NCBI RefSeq assembly: GCF_002878395.1
Contig: NC_061120.1
Location: 116,858,705-116,922,704 of the forward strand
Direction of reading: 5' to 3'
Source: Capsicum annuum
Lineage: Eukaryota > Streptophyta > Magnoliopsida > Solanales > Solanaceae
Length of the DNA: 64,000 nucleotides
The notes beneath the pieces are model-generated. The model was not told the DNA's origin. It did no database searches and was given only the letters and a program-made list of their open reading frames with translations. Below, piece by piece: positions 21,831 to 33,616 of this stretch (its first letter is position 1; every line of letters starts with the position of its first letter). Made by a program: the position numbers and the translations under genes.

Positions 21831-24000
21831 AAAGAAAGGGAATGAGGACTACCTGGGCGCACTGTCCTATATTTGAAGATACACCTAATGCAATCATAGC
21901 TTGTTGCATCGCATAACCTACTAAGGATGCCCTACAATCATGGGTGACCCATCTCAGGGCCTAATCAAATGGAATAGAGAGGTTTTGCAGGTCCTCTGTC
22001 CTAGCTCTCTTGGTCCCCATAGTTGGGACCATATACTCCTTCTTTACAAATAAATCAAATTGTCTAGGGTTACAGGGAGGAATATACTTAATAAAGAAAG
22101 GGATAACTGGATGAATGGCTAGAATCTAGCTCTTAGTAAGAGAGTGTACCTCTACTTGTAGTGTGTCTACCTCCTCTTAAATACCACATAGGTTAGGAAA
22201 TTTTATATTGCCTAACTGAACCAACACTCATCTCTCAAATACATTAACATGGGTGTAAACCTCATGTACTATAATATCTTATTTTGGAGTGCATCTCATA
22301 TCCTATTCTCTGCAGTCTATAATGTCGTCCAAACCCAAGGCTGAATCTGCACATACAAAGATGCAAGCTTGGACTCTACATTCTCAAAATGAGTATCATA
22401 CACATATTGGTGCTCTATTAGGTGGTGTAAAACCTTCCATGGTACCGTTATCAATCCTATGGTTAGAGCTATAGTAGAGGGATGAGGGGGCACAGAAGAT
22501 GCCTAACAAACTCAGAAGTAGAAGCCAAGGTTGAAATAGAAATGGTTGGGTCCCTCTGTATCTAAGTACTCATCTAGGGTGCATCTTTATACTCACCCAT
22601 ATCAAACTCCTCACGAACACCTGCATTATCAACATTTATATAAGGCCTATCAATATGTTCTACTAAAATGAAGGGCCCCTCAGACTAGGCTGGAATCCCT
22701 GTGGGAGGTGCATGAGCTCTCTAGGCAAGGATTGGGTTTGACAAATCCTTGATCATACTTGTATGACAAATGCTAGTCAGCTCTAGTCTCCTATCAACAT
22801 CCAAGATCTCAGGAACCCTCATCTCATCACACAACTTCTGGATGAGAAAAGAAAGGGAATAGCAGTAAAATCCCCGAATGCTTTATCATGTAACTCATAC
22901 CTAATAACTCGAGCTGAGTCGACCTTATATCCTACTCTCAAGATTGTGATCAATTTAGCTTGATTCTATGTTAATAGATTTTTTGCAGCAGTCAAACACA
23001 ATCAGAAAAAATCACAGTCCATCAAAACTCCATGACAAAATTCAGTGATGCCTTCTTAATCTCCCCCGTTCCCTCTATCCAAGGTGCGTCAACTCTCAAA
23101 TTAAAAATTAAGGTGGCAATTAATCTTGCCAAATCTAGACTATGTCTCTTATGAACTGCATCCTTCGTTGTTTTTCTCTCTTGTACAAACCTTAATCATT
23201 GATCATACTTATCATTAGATGCTGAGCCAACATAATCAGTCCTAGAAGGTACTCAGTAAATGGCCAAAGCTGAAATGTCAAATTGAACTCCTCTCACCAA
23301 AGTAGACTCTAACTGGAGTTGTATTACTACTCCACCCCTTCTAGATGCAGTGAAAGAAACTATGGTGGAATAAAATGTGTAGAACTTATGGACTACAGCA
23401 TGACTGTAAGAACCTTGGGTCTAGTAATCCACCCCACCTGATAATTAAATGTGTCCAGTAGGTTTGGTGCCCTTTTATCCCTAATAACTCTATTGTCCTC
23501 ATCTGAAATAGACCTTGTAGGTCGAATTGCCTCAATAATAAATCTATCTCGCTCATAAAACACATGCATCCCTACTACACACCACCTTGAGATTACCTCT
23601 GCAATAGTCACAACCTAGGTATATGTAGAATTAGAAGTTGGGTCAGTCTATGGTAAACTAGAATTCTTAGGATCCTGTGTTGGGAGATTTATAGATTGTG
23701 CTGGAGATGAGGGGATCTGATATGATGCTTGAGTTATACCCTCCTCAAAATATGGTACAACTAATGCTGACTCGATAGCCACTACTGTGGACTCATCCTA
23801 AATCCCTCCTCAAACTGAGGTCCCTATGTAGTCTCATCCTCTACTGAATCAAACTCACCCTCCTTCTAAAAAGACTCTTCTCCCTCCTTAGACTAGGAGA
23901 GTATGGGGTGAAGTCCTGGCTGACTTTATCCTCAGCCTTGGGACTGGTATAGCTATAAGTGTCTGGTCTCCAGCCAGTGTAGATATGGGATGAGTGTTTC
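21831..24000 (-). pseudogene. Env-like ORF2 of copy C
   Basis: This is a decayed relative of the element A ORF2, read on the minus strand. Open pieces include 23393-23611, with VFYERDRFIIEAIRPTRS and DKRAPNLLDTFNYQVGW. Downstream in other frames are a VRGVQFDIS-type strand and TTKDAVHKRHSLDLARLI, followed by a SLNFVMEF helix. The sequence near 23900-24000 corresponds to about 9050-9130 of element A (CTAGGCATCC, AAGGATAAAGTCAGCC). The primer site lies only about 60 bases upstream, so gag, protease and the leader have been deleted in this copy. Confidence 0.7.
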
Positions 24001-24059
24001 ACTGTGTCTGTGCTGGTTTTTGGATGCCTAGGGTAACTACAACAATAGCTTAGTAATTA

Positions 24060-24077
24060 TCCTCGGCAACGATTCTA
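24060..24077 (-). other. Primer-binding site of copy C
   Basis: On the minus strand TAGAATCGTTGCCGAGGA agrees with the tRNA-Asp complement at 13 of 18 positions, including the GTTGCC core. It follows the LTR end after nine bases. Confidence 0.75.
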
Positions 24078-24086
24078 AAATTTTGA

Positions 24087-26003
24087 TGTCGCCCAAAAGT
24101 ATACTTCTAAAAGTATAAAGCAATTGATATCAAAATATAGTAACCCAACTAGATTGGGGTCAAACCTATAGGGAGTAGGGTAGAATTATTGCTAGAACTT
24201 GTTGAAATAGTCAGGCAGTGCAGAAAGTTAGAGAAGGGGATTTGTTTTGAATAGTAGCAAGTAACAAAACTCGAATTCTTTTGGTTGTAAACAATTTGAA
24301 ACAAATACTAGGACTGTGTTCCCCTGGCTTTCTAACTCCATAGGTCTATCGTGCATCTCTGAACTAACCCAATATCTTGTATAAAGAATCTGATAAGTTA
24401 TGTATTACTAACTGTCTTGTGAAATTTCACTCTTTACTGGTGACGTCCAAGCTACACCTCCACTTTTAAGATGATACGGTCGCTGCTAAATATCATAATC
24501 CAATAGAGGATAGGTTTAAATCCCAAGGGAATATGTAGAATCATGGCTCTCAGCTATTGTAACTAATGGACAGAACTGAAAAAGTAAAGGGAGGTTGAAT
24601 AGCAATATCGAACAAGTAGAACATATCAACTTCGGTTGTAATTAGTCGTAGGTAAACACTAGGATTATGTTCCCCCTGTCTTCTCAACTTTGTAGTCCTA
24701 TCATTCTTTATTGAACCAAGTCAATACCTTGTATGCAAAATATATAAGTTATGTACCTTCTACAGTCTTTTGGACGAGCCGAAAGATTTCACCCTATACC
24801 TTTTTAGTTTTATGATGTCTCCTTACTAACCCTACCCTTATCTTGATCCTAGTTAAATATTATCTTTGAAATCTCTAGTTATTAGACAATTCTGACCATC
24901 TTACGTAGTAGTGTTGATAGATAGTTAAACTCCAAATTATTATTGTTATTATATTTTCCTAGTCACTACTCTTTTTTTGAAGTAAGTATCAATAATCTAG
25001 GCAAGATCCTAAAAATTTACAACCGCTAAGATAACTATTAAAATAAATAAAATACAATGCATTTATGGGCATCGATTCATAACAACAATAGCACTTCCCC
25101 TACATCGCTAATCTTCCAGGGTTCCCAAAACCCTAGCTAAGGATTTTTAGCTACTCAAGCTTGTGAAGTAATCAACAACACTCATGACTGAAAGTATAAG
25201 ATGAAATCACACAAATAAGAGTTGAAAACCCTAAATCATAACTGAATTAATCAACTTAAATCAATACAAGAGAATTTCAAGACTAAAATCGAATCTCAAA
25301 ATTGAAATATATTTATGAGTATCAAAAGTGTGTAACTTCTACTAAAAAACACATAAGAGGAATTTATAGTTCATGAGGAAAACCTAAAACCAAAGTTCGA
25401 ATGAAATAGGAGAAAAAAGGGGTTGGTGTCTACCTATGGTCTCTACATGTGCCCTGGCCTCAGGCATATGTGGTACATGCGGCCTGCAGGCCGGCCGTTG
25501 CAGGGTGTAGGTAGTGATTAAATATTCCTCTGTAAGTTTAGCTCTCGGGATTTTGGACTTCTGACACATTCTTTTCCCGCATGTGGTTCACATGTTCTAC
25601 ATTGAGCCTGTATGTTGAGTTAGTTGTGCCGGAAGTTATTTTTAAGGTCTTCTTCAATTTCTGCACATATTTTGATCACGATCAATCCAAAAGTGTCCCG
25701 AACATCCCTAATTGCTGCCATAAGTAATCAAAAACACATTTTTTATCTTTTCACAAACTTTGCATCCAAAATATAATTTCCAACAAAACATACCCAAAAT
25801 GCGTCATATCTAACAAAACAACCATAGAAACCTGCATACTTTTCTCATTTTAAGCATTGAAAGTGTTATATCTTTATAGCACATTAAAACTATCAAATTA
25901 GAATGTGCATATGGTTAGAAAATAAAACAAAACACGTTGCTTAATTAGGAGAATCTAAGTTATTCAGGGCAGACAGTCAACACTTTATGTTCAAAACACA
26001 ACA
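24087..26003 (-). repeat. Shared LTR between copies D and C
   Basis: 1917 bases, TG...CA in both directions. On the element strand it is preceded by a 3' UTR and polypurine tract (copy D) and followed by a primer site (copy C), so it serves as 3' LTR of one and 5' LTR of the other. A TATA-like ACTATAAATTCC (plus 25359-25371 inverted) lies just downstream of a CATGTG-rich word cluster (25440-25640). The terminal module is duplicated: text resembling the LTR A end recurs at about 24430-24480, and the LTR then continues another ~350 bases. Confidence 0.8.
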
Positions 26004-27132
26004 CCCCCTCCAATCTCACTTTTCAAAACCAACTGTGTAAAAAAACATGAAGCACAACAATGTGGCAAAGTGGGATCAAGTTATGGTATTACATTAGTAA
26101 CAGACAACCATGCATATGTACAAGTTACACAACTCGAAACAAGAAAATAGCAAGAAATATGACTCGTGCTCCCTTACAACAAAGATGTCTGAATAATTTA
26201 TATATGTCTGTCAATACGGGAACAATCAAGAGACACTCACACTTAGAAGAGAAGATCCAATCAATGTGTATCAAATGCATAGCTTGCCTTTATTCTTTAC
26301 CATAGCATTCGGACAGTTAAGTTAGGATCACTATAGGACTTTTTTCGGCTTGTAATATAGGGTTGGGGGCTGGTATGGTGCATATGGACATATCAAGTGA
26401 TAGCCTCCTTGGCACTACACTAACCTTGTGGTCTCACTTACTAGACAATTTCCTTTCTATTCTACCCTTATTTCTCCTTTTTTATTATCTTATTACACAT
26501 ACATGTTGGGTGTGGTTTTCATTCTTTCTTTTTCACTTTTTGACAAATTTCTCTTTTCTTTCTTTTTTTTCTTTTCTTTTTTCTACCATACCCAACCCTA
26601 CTTTCTTTTACTTTCATTTTTCCCTTCTTCATACCTAATTTACATCACACAGCCCTGTGACAGCAAACCTTAACTTAGGCGATTTTCCTGAGTTGAGGTA
26701 CACAACGTCAAAAGAGAACTAGGACCAAAATAGGTACATTGTGACACAAATAGGAAGGTGAACAGTGAAAACAAAGAAATGAGCTAAAGGCTCAACACAC
26801 AGATCAAAGGATACTATTTCACACATGGAAGGTCATTTAAGCTAAAAGTGGACTAAAAGGAAAAATGTTCAATGATCCTTTCAAAACCGACTATCCTTCA
26901 ACCTAGGCAAGAATAACTAGGAAAGTTCTTAATTTAACATATAAAGGGAACTAAGTAGTATCTCACACACATATGGCATAGAGTCAATAACACCAGCTAC
27001 TACTTATCTGAGTTCATCCAATTGTTAGCAAGTGATTCTCATATCCCTAATCCTAATGCCATAACAAGATCCACAATGTTCAAACATATATACATTCACA
27101 TTATTCTAAAGTACAAATTTTGGAGGGGTATC
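26004..27132 (-). other. 3' untranslated region and polypurine tract of copy D
   Basis: The third copy of the family UTR. The polypurine tract ATTGGAGGGGG (minus strand, 26004-26014) sits against the LTR start. A purine tract on minus (26515-26590) and the inverse of TTGAGGTACACAACGTC match copies A and C. The rest of element D is missing: the TRIM and then copia sequence follow. Open frames on plus here are shadows of the pyrimidine tract. Confidence 0.75.
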
Positions 27133-27719
27133 TATCACGACCTGACCTGAGTCCCTGGCTGCGACGGGCATCCTAAACCACACAGGCTTGAGATACCCCT
27201 ATATCTGCCCAACCCACTAGTGATATTATCTTCTCTGGGCCTAGGCCTGCACGGCCTTAAAATACATCACTATCCCTCCTGTGTTTTTTCGATATGGGAC
27301 TCCTTTCTAAGTTGGGGTGTTACATATACCCCCTTTTATGGACTCAGCATCCTCGCTGAGATTTGCCTTACCAAATAGGATTTGCCTACACTCAGGACTG
27401 GTATTTTCCCTACCTCATCGGGATTTTCCTATACTCGATTTGAACTCTGGCTCACATTGACAGGGTTGACACAGGAGCGTCTCTGATACCATTCTGTAAT
27501 GACCCGACCCAAATCCCTGGCCACGATAGGCACCTTAAACCATACAGGCTCGAGATACCGTTGTATCTACCCAACCCACTAGTTATATTATCTGCTCTGG
27601 TCCTAGATCCAAATGGCTTTAAAATACGTCACTAGGGAGTAAGGCTTTCCCACTTATATACCCAGCATCCCTTCTGTGTTTTGTCGAAGTGGAACTCTTT
27701 CTTAAGTTGGGGTGTTACA
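27133..27719 (-). mobile_element. TRIM (miniature LTR retrotransposon)
   Basis: Two direct repeats, 27133-27324 and 27495-27719, flank about 170 bases. On the minus strand each repeat begins TGTAACACCCCAACTT, and the better-preserved copy ends in ATTACA. A primer site for initiator tRNA-Met follows the 5' repeat (CTCTGATACCA on plus, 27481-27491, 11 bases complementary). A purine run (AAAAGGGGGTAT on minus, about 27325-27336) precedes the 3' repeat. There is no coding capacity, as usual for TRIMs. The 3' repeat lacks about 31 bases present in the other. I do not find a clean target duplication. Confidence 0.85.
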
Positions 27720-27768
27720 CCAGGTTTCTTAGGTATCAGTCATCCTTTGTGTAATGAAAGTTGACATG

Positions 27769-27791
27769 CCCCCGCCCCCCCCCCTCCTCCC
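27769..27791 (+). repeat. Homopolymeric C tract
   Basis: Nearly pure C on plus, so a G-rich run on the minus strand with several GGG blocks. It lies in the 3' part of the copia env-like ORF. It could adopt a quadruplex or i-motif and may also be error-prone in the read. Confidence 0.8.
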
Positions 27792-27799
27792 GACTTTTG

Positions 27800-29513
27800 T
27801 TCAATTTTGTTGTCCTAAGTTTTTGGGAATCAATCGACCTTTGTGTGTCAAAAGTTGACTGTCGACTTGTTCTTGTTCCTCTTGACTGATGGGTGCTTCC
27901 TGATTTCTTAATGTTTTTGTCTTTCTCCCCCTTTTATCGTAATTAAAAATAATAGCAGCGAAACATAAAACACATATATAGAACAATATACGAGATATAA
28001 TAGACAAACATGGCCAATCATAATCTATTAACTAGGCAGAGCAAAAAAATATGTCAGGTGGTGTGATAAAGATTATATTACAACCCATCAACATAAGAGA
28101 CGGGAACCCCTTTTTGAATAAAAGTTCATAATTCACCGTTTTGCCAAGAAGTATATTAGGGTATTATGCATATTATGAAAAAACTTATCATAGGGATTTT
28201 TCAACATTTTTGACAAAGTAGAAGTAGGAGGTTTGAACAAAGACAACTGGATCATCATTCAAGGAAGAGACTTGGGATTTAAAGAGTCCATGTGAGAGAG
28301 AACTCTATATAACAATTTGACTTCTTCTGATTTGAGCCCATTGAGTGCCAGTCGAACCATACTTATGTCAGGGCTTGTACTTTTCCCAAGGTACAGGAGT
28401 TTAGTAGTCAACTCCTTGAGTTGCATGAAACCTTTATTAATGGATTTAAACTATTTCTTAAGTTCTTCGAGTTCTTTCAATAAATAGGTAGAGGGGTTAG
28501 AATCAGATTTACTTACCTTTGGAGGTTCGGACTTAGCATAGGAAAACTCTTTCTTGCATCATTTATCTTCCACCAGGACATATCCCATACTGTTAAAGGT
28601 TTTTGAATCATAAGTTACAGCAACTTCTAAAGGAGGATAAGCAGAGAGATCGATGCAGTAGAACGGAAGGATCCGGGTCATAAGATTTCTATATGGAAAA
28701 CTAGCAGAGACATGGACTTCTCTTGCACTCTTAAGCATGTACTCTTGTATCTAGGTTTCCTTATTTATTGTGATCTTTTTGACTAGATAGTATAGCACAA
28801 AGACATTATGACAAGTGATGTTGTAAAGTGATCCTTTTCGCAGAATCAGAGTGGTAGAAATAATATGGGCTATTATGCAAAATTTAAAACATAGAGACAA
28901 GGGACCAAATTTAATTGACAGAGATTCAGGGTTAGACTGAAATTTCTTGGCTTCCTCAAAACCCACTTCAAAGTTCTTGGGCCAATTATTGTTCATAAAA
29001 GGGACCATATCAAAAACTTAGAATCAAAAACATTTTCAAACAGGAAGTTTTACAAGACAATTCTTGTGCCTAGCACAAGAGTCTTGAATTCACCACTGTC
29101 TGAGAAAAGTTAGAGATTAGCATAAAACATGCGGACAGGGTCTTCATAAACTAAAAGTCCACCGAGGCAAAAAAACAAGTACAGATCCTTATATTTATAA
29201 AGTGACTAACATTGCAAGAGGCATCTTTTAATAGACTAAAATTGACGATGCAACTGGGTATGATGGACCAATTTTTGAAAGAGTGGAATTTTTCTTTGTG
29301 AGAGTTTGTCGAGAATTGGTGCATCTCTTTTGGAGGAAGGGAGTTTGAAGGATTTGGATGAGGTTTCTTGATGAACGAGATAGGACTGGAAAGGGGTCAT
29401 TGTCTCTTGAGAAGAGTAGATTGAGACAAGGATTCGTCGGATGACTCTAAAAGAAGAACGGGATCATCGGAAAAGATTTTAGATACATTGGCCATGTAGT
29501 GAGTCTTAGTCAT
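27800..29513 (-). pseudogene. Env-like ORF of copia element F
   Basis: The reading starts at ATG 29513 (MTKTHYMANVSKIF) and continues through an LLESSDESLSQS stretch. The best-preserved piece, 28751-29008, reads KFCIIAHIISTTLILRKGSL, then HNVFVLYYLVKKITINKE. This corresponds to the central strand-helix part of the putative plant transposon family also found in elements A-C. After it come CxxD-like and YDSKTFNSMGYVLVEDK segments, a serine-rich part, helical KELEELKK, and a hydrophobic segment in 27801-28007 (YICVLCFAAIIF) that could span a membrane. Stops and shifts make it non-functional. A true envelope role has not been shown for this family. Confidence 0.6.
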
Positions 29514-29974
29514 GGGAAAGAGAGGAGAGGATATTTAAAGAATGATACAGGGAGGAGAAAATCCTATTAAGAAAACTTAGAAGCAAAAGGGTGAGAAGCG
29601 ATTGTTCAAAAGGGATAAAGAGGAGGAAGTGAAGGGGCATAAAGTGAAAAGAAACTGATGAAGGTGAAAATGCATGGGGATGAGAAAAGGGTGGTAAAGG
29701 AGGCATGGGAAACGGTGAATTTAATAATGAATTCCCATTTGAAAAGACTCATTTTTGGTAAAAAGGTAAAATTTGACTAAGTAAAAAGATTTGCCTCCTA
29801 AAATATGACTCATAAATCATTAATGCCTAATATTTTTCTAAGAAAATAAGCTTTTTCTTCTATCAACGGTAAAAATAAAATTGGACTAAGTAAAAAGATT
29901 TGTGTCCAAAAATATGACTCATAAATCATTAATGCCAAATCTTTTTCTGAGAAATTAAGATCTTTCTTTTAGTA

Positions 29975-31060
29975 GTGGTTTTAAAAAATCTACCAGCAAT
30001 TTTTAAGAGTCAACAAAAAATCTCCACTTTCTCCATGATTACGAATAAAATGATGCTTAATGCAAATATGTTTTGCCCTGGATGCATAGAACATTTAAAT
30101 AGACTAACAACACCAGTATTGTCACATATTCTAGGAACAGACGCAAAAGAAAAAATAAAATCAAGTAGTTGATGTATGATTCATAAAATTTAAGTATACA
30201 ATATCCCAAACGTTTTGTATACTACTCCAGTTGTTGGAAAGTCAACTAAAGTTTGCTCCTTTCTGAGTTGTGAATTTGGGCCATCAATCATGTGATAAAA
30301 ATTTTCATCAAAAAACTCTCACACGTATATGTTAGAATTATCAGGAATAATACTAAAACATAAAAATTTTAAGGACTTAGAATTGTATCAAATTACCCCT
30401 TCTTTTTTAGAAAAAATTTAGGGAAGTACTCAATTTCTCATGCTAAACCTTTGGAGCTCGCTTGAGACTGTAGAGTACTTTAGTAGTTTTATAAACATTT
30501 GAGAGAAGCAGATAATAATGATAATTCATATTGATTCTGACCTTGTCACAGGGACAAAGATTTTATTAAAGTCAATACATTCTTTGAGGGAATAGGCTTG
30601 AGCTATATATATGTTTTAATTTCAATATCATCGTTACAGATATAGAAGTTGACTCTGAAGGTGTATAGTTGACTCATCTTATAAAGGCTCAGAGACTGTG
30701 ATAGCATCATCTTTGAATTATAACTCACTCACTTGTTATTCATCACTGCATTATTATATTGAAACATCTGTTGATGATGTGACATGATGCATGTTCTCTT
30801 TCCTATTCTTGGCGTTCACCAAAAAGTTATATGCCAATGTTGTCATGTTTAATGAACTATTTTTTTATTTGAGGAGATTCCAACCAGTCATCTCATCGTG
30901 AGTCAACTCTGGTGACACTTCATATAGCTTTCTCACTGAATTTTATTAATCTTTCACGTGAATTCTTAAAAGTAGAGGATATTTATTTCTTTTCGGTAAT
31001 GTATTTAGAACATCTGCCATTAGGAGCCCATATTTTCTTTGTATGGTTTTTGTGAACATG
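29975..31060 (-). pseudogene. Deleted copia pol: reverse transcriptase and RNase H scraps
   Basis: Only short recognisable stretches remain. FVPVTRSES (about 30540) stands for the FVPVARLEAIR start of copia reverse transcriptase. VYKTTKVLYSLKRAPKV (about 30460) stands for the VYKLKKALYGLKQAPRAW block. Near 29980-30060 there is an IRHHFIR-like and GESGDFLL-like ending of RNase H. Protease, integrase and the YVDD region are not seen and appear deleted. The span is far too short for a full copia pol. Confidence 0.65.
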
Positions 31061-31069
31061 TTCTAGCAA

Positions 31070-32640
31070 AATGAAAAGATTAGTTCTTCTTAGGTACCCA
31101 AGTGGTCTTAGGTCCTTAAGAGTTATATGTGTTTCCTTTGGGTTTCCAAACCCACAAACTTTTAGGCTTATGCCTACAACTGTAGGATTTGTGCCCTCTT
31201 TGTCAACAGATAAAACATATGGGTCCTCAAGAGCAGAAATAGGTCTTAGATAATTTAAACGATTCTGAAGAGGAACTAGAGTGGCTTTTGAAGGAATCTG
31301 ATCCTACAAAATTGTGGCTTGAGAATGTCTAAAAATTATTTAGTTTTATTTTTGCATCATCAAGCTCTTCATGAAGTAGGTCAATTTCAATTTGACATGC
31401 TTTAATTTCTATTTGCCAGTTTCGTTGTTCCTCTTTGAGTTTTTGTTTAAATTGTCCTTCACAACTTTTCTTCTCTTGAGCTAGTTTATCATATTCATCT
31501 ATGACTTTTTGAAGATCGTTAGTTATTATATCCAGGTTGGATTTAAGAATATCACAGTTATGACAGTCGTGTTGTCTTTTCTCGCTAGATTCACCTGTTA
31601 CCATAACGCATATATTGGTAGTTTCAATTTCTTCTTTGGTTTCATTCTCATCACTCTAAGCCCCAAAATTTTGACTCTTCCTAGATGTTTTTCTTCTTAA
31701 TTCTAGACAATTTTATTTGAAATGGCCAGGCCTTCCACAGTGATAGCAGCGATCATCATTTCTAGTAGAGTCATTATTTTGGCTCCTTGGGATATCTATT
31801 GTCTCTATATCTTGATCTTCCTTACTCCATGTTTAATGAGGACCATTCCTTTACTATTATCATCTTCAAAAATATCCACTTGTTGGAGCAGCATTGAAAG
31901 CTACTGGTTTCTTATTCTCCTTATTGTGGTACTTGTTAATGTAATTTTTTCCATATGAAATAAGGTTACCTCGTAGTTTTTCATATGTCCTATTATAAAG
32001 ATCTCCATCTTTTAGAATGGCAGCCTTGGTTTCCCAAATCTTTGGAAGACTTTGGACCAGTTTCTTGACTTACAGGTTATGTGGATAGATCATCCGCAGT
32101 GATTTCAGTTTGCATACGATCTTACTAAATCTTCCAAATATTATTTTAATGTCCTCAATCTTTGCCACTTTGAACATCTCGTATTCATTGACCAGGACAA
32201 AAAGTTTTAACTTCTTGACTTTGGTGGTTCCTTCATAGGTTACCTCCAATTTGTCCCACTTTTCCTTTTCATTTTCACAGGTTGATATTTTGCCATACTT
32301 TTCCCTGCTAACTGTACATAAAAGTAAACTTATAGCACGTGCATTAGTTTGGATTACCTCTTGTTGTTCTTTGGTGACCTTGATGCTTTTAAAATATTCT
32401 ATGTCAGAACTACTAGATTCTTTGTCTTTGTCATTTGACTTCTTTTTAAGTCCTGGAATCAGCTTTGAACCCTTCTTGATAACAATCCATGCTTGGAAGT
32501 CATTTGATTGGAAAAAGATTCTAAACCCATTTTTCCAATAAGAGTAATATTGTCCATTAAAGTATGGTGGTCTTGTGGAGAAGTGACCATCCGGAAGAAG
32601 AGCATTGGGGATTTAATAACTTTCCATTTGATCTTTACTC
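31070..32640 (-). pseudogene. SIRE-like copia gag with zinc knuckles and coiled coil
   Basis: After the primer site the frame reads RPPYFNGQYYSYWKNGFRIF, then FQAWIVIKKG, the start of the UBN2-type capsid domain. ISTCENEKEKWDKLEVTYEG and VKKLKLFVLVNEYEMFK follow, then QSLPKIWETK. A zinc knuckle CYHCGRPGHFK lies near 31720-31760. Downstream, 31329-31604 is open and gives a charged coiled coil (ITNDLQKVIDEYDKLAQEKK, then LLHEELDDAKIKLNNF). A second Cys/His motif with VWKPKG and WVPK lies near 31070-31210. This arrangement is that of SIRE gag. At least two stops and a frameshift interrupt it. Confidence 0.85.
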
Positions 32641-32673
32641 ACTTATGGTTAAGCAACACTATTGGTAAGACCT

Positions 32674-32685
32674 GCTCTGATACCA
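32674..32685 (-). other. Primer-binding site of copia element F
   Basis: GCTCTGATACCA on plus is a perfect 12-base complement of the initiator tRNA-Met 3' end. It lies two bases from the LTR. Confidence 0.92.
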
Positions 32686-32687
32686 AT

Positions 32688-33616
32688 TGAAATTCAAGAA
32701 GAGTGTGAATTGAAAGTTTTCTGAGAGTCGACTGCTGACTACTCACAGTCGACTCACCTACAAATCAGTGCACTTCACAAAGAAGATTAGATTTAAAACA
32801 ATTAAGCAAATAAATAACAGAACATAAAGTAATAACACAAAGATTTCTCCTGGTTCAGAACACCAATGTGGTGCCTACTTCCAGTCCCCTTGGGTTTCAA
32901 AGTTTCCTTAGATCATTCAATGCCGGGCTCAAGTACAATGATAGGAAACAAGTTCTGAAGACTTATTTTGCTCTTCATATCTTTTGTCACAGCTTCAGTT
33001 GCTGCTACAAAGTTGACTCGATCCTACTCTTTATGTAAAAATTGTAAAATAAAATTTACAAAGCCTTGTGAGACTAAGATTTAGACACTTTGATTCTTCT
33101 CCTTGAAGTTGCGAAACCTGAGTCTGTCTTCAGTCTTCATCTTTTATAGTCTTCGGCTGCTACTCTTCATAAGGAAACCCATGAGGATTCTTATTAATCA
33201 AGGATTTAAATTGATTCCTTGATTGGGGAATGTAGCCATTTTATATTTCCATATCATATATGTCCATATACGGCTTTGGATTACGTCCGTATTAGATATG
33301 TCCATGATCTATTTTCCCTTTTGGTGTTATATAGATTGATGTTTTTCCAAATGTGTTTGCGGTCTTTTCTTCCTTTTCTTTAGTCATTATTGATCTGATC
33401 AGTCGATTCGTTTGGGCCATAAATTCTTTGTGATTGATTTGATTTGTCGAGACTTATGGACTGAGATTCTCCTTCCATTTTTCCTCATTCTGATTTAATT
33501 TGTTTGATACCGTAGATCATTAGTTGATGTCCTTCCATTCTTGGAGCTGAATTCCCTTATCAGTAGTCTTCAATGTCCTTCAAAGATCCACTTGTTAGTT
33601 TTTCATTATTAAAACA
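32688..33616 (-). repeat. 5' LTR of copia element F
   Basis: 929 bases. On the minus strand it begins TGTTTTAATAATGAAAAACT, a typical SIRE start, and ends TTTCA before the primer site. Two AGTCGACT palindromes lie close to its 3' end (32724-32757). Confidence 0.8.

Larger units (their letters stand above)
27720..33616 (-). mobile_element. Decayed SIRE-like Ty1/copia element F
   Basis: On the minus strand the order is LTR (32688-33616), primer site, gag with zinc knuckle, heavily deleted pol, then an env-like ORF. That layout, with env after pol, is that of the SIRE/Maximus branch. The 3' LTR is missing; the element stops at the TRIM. All ORFs carry stops. Confidence 0.8.

Noticed and set aside
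26363..26673. Overlapping hydrophobic frames that look like membrane proteins
   Set aside because: They are translations of the pyrimidine tract in the copy D UTR; the same tract in copies A and C gives different peptides.
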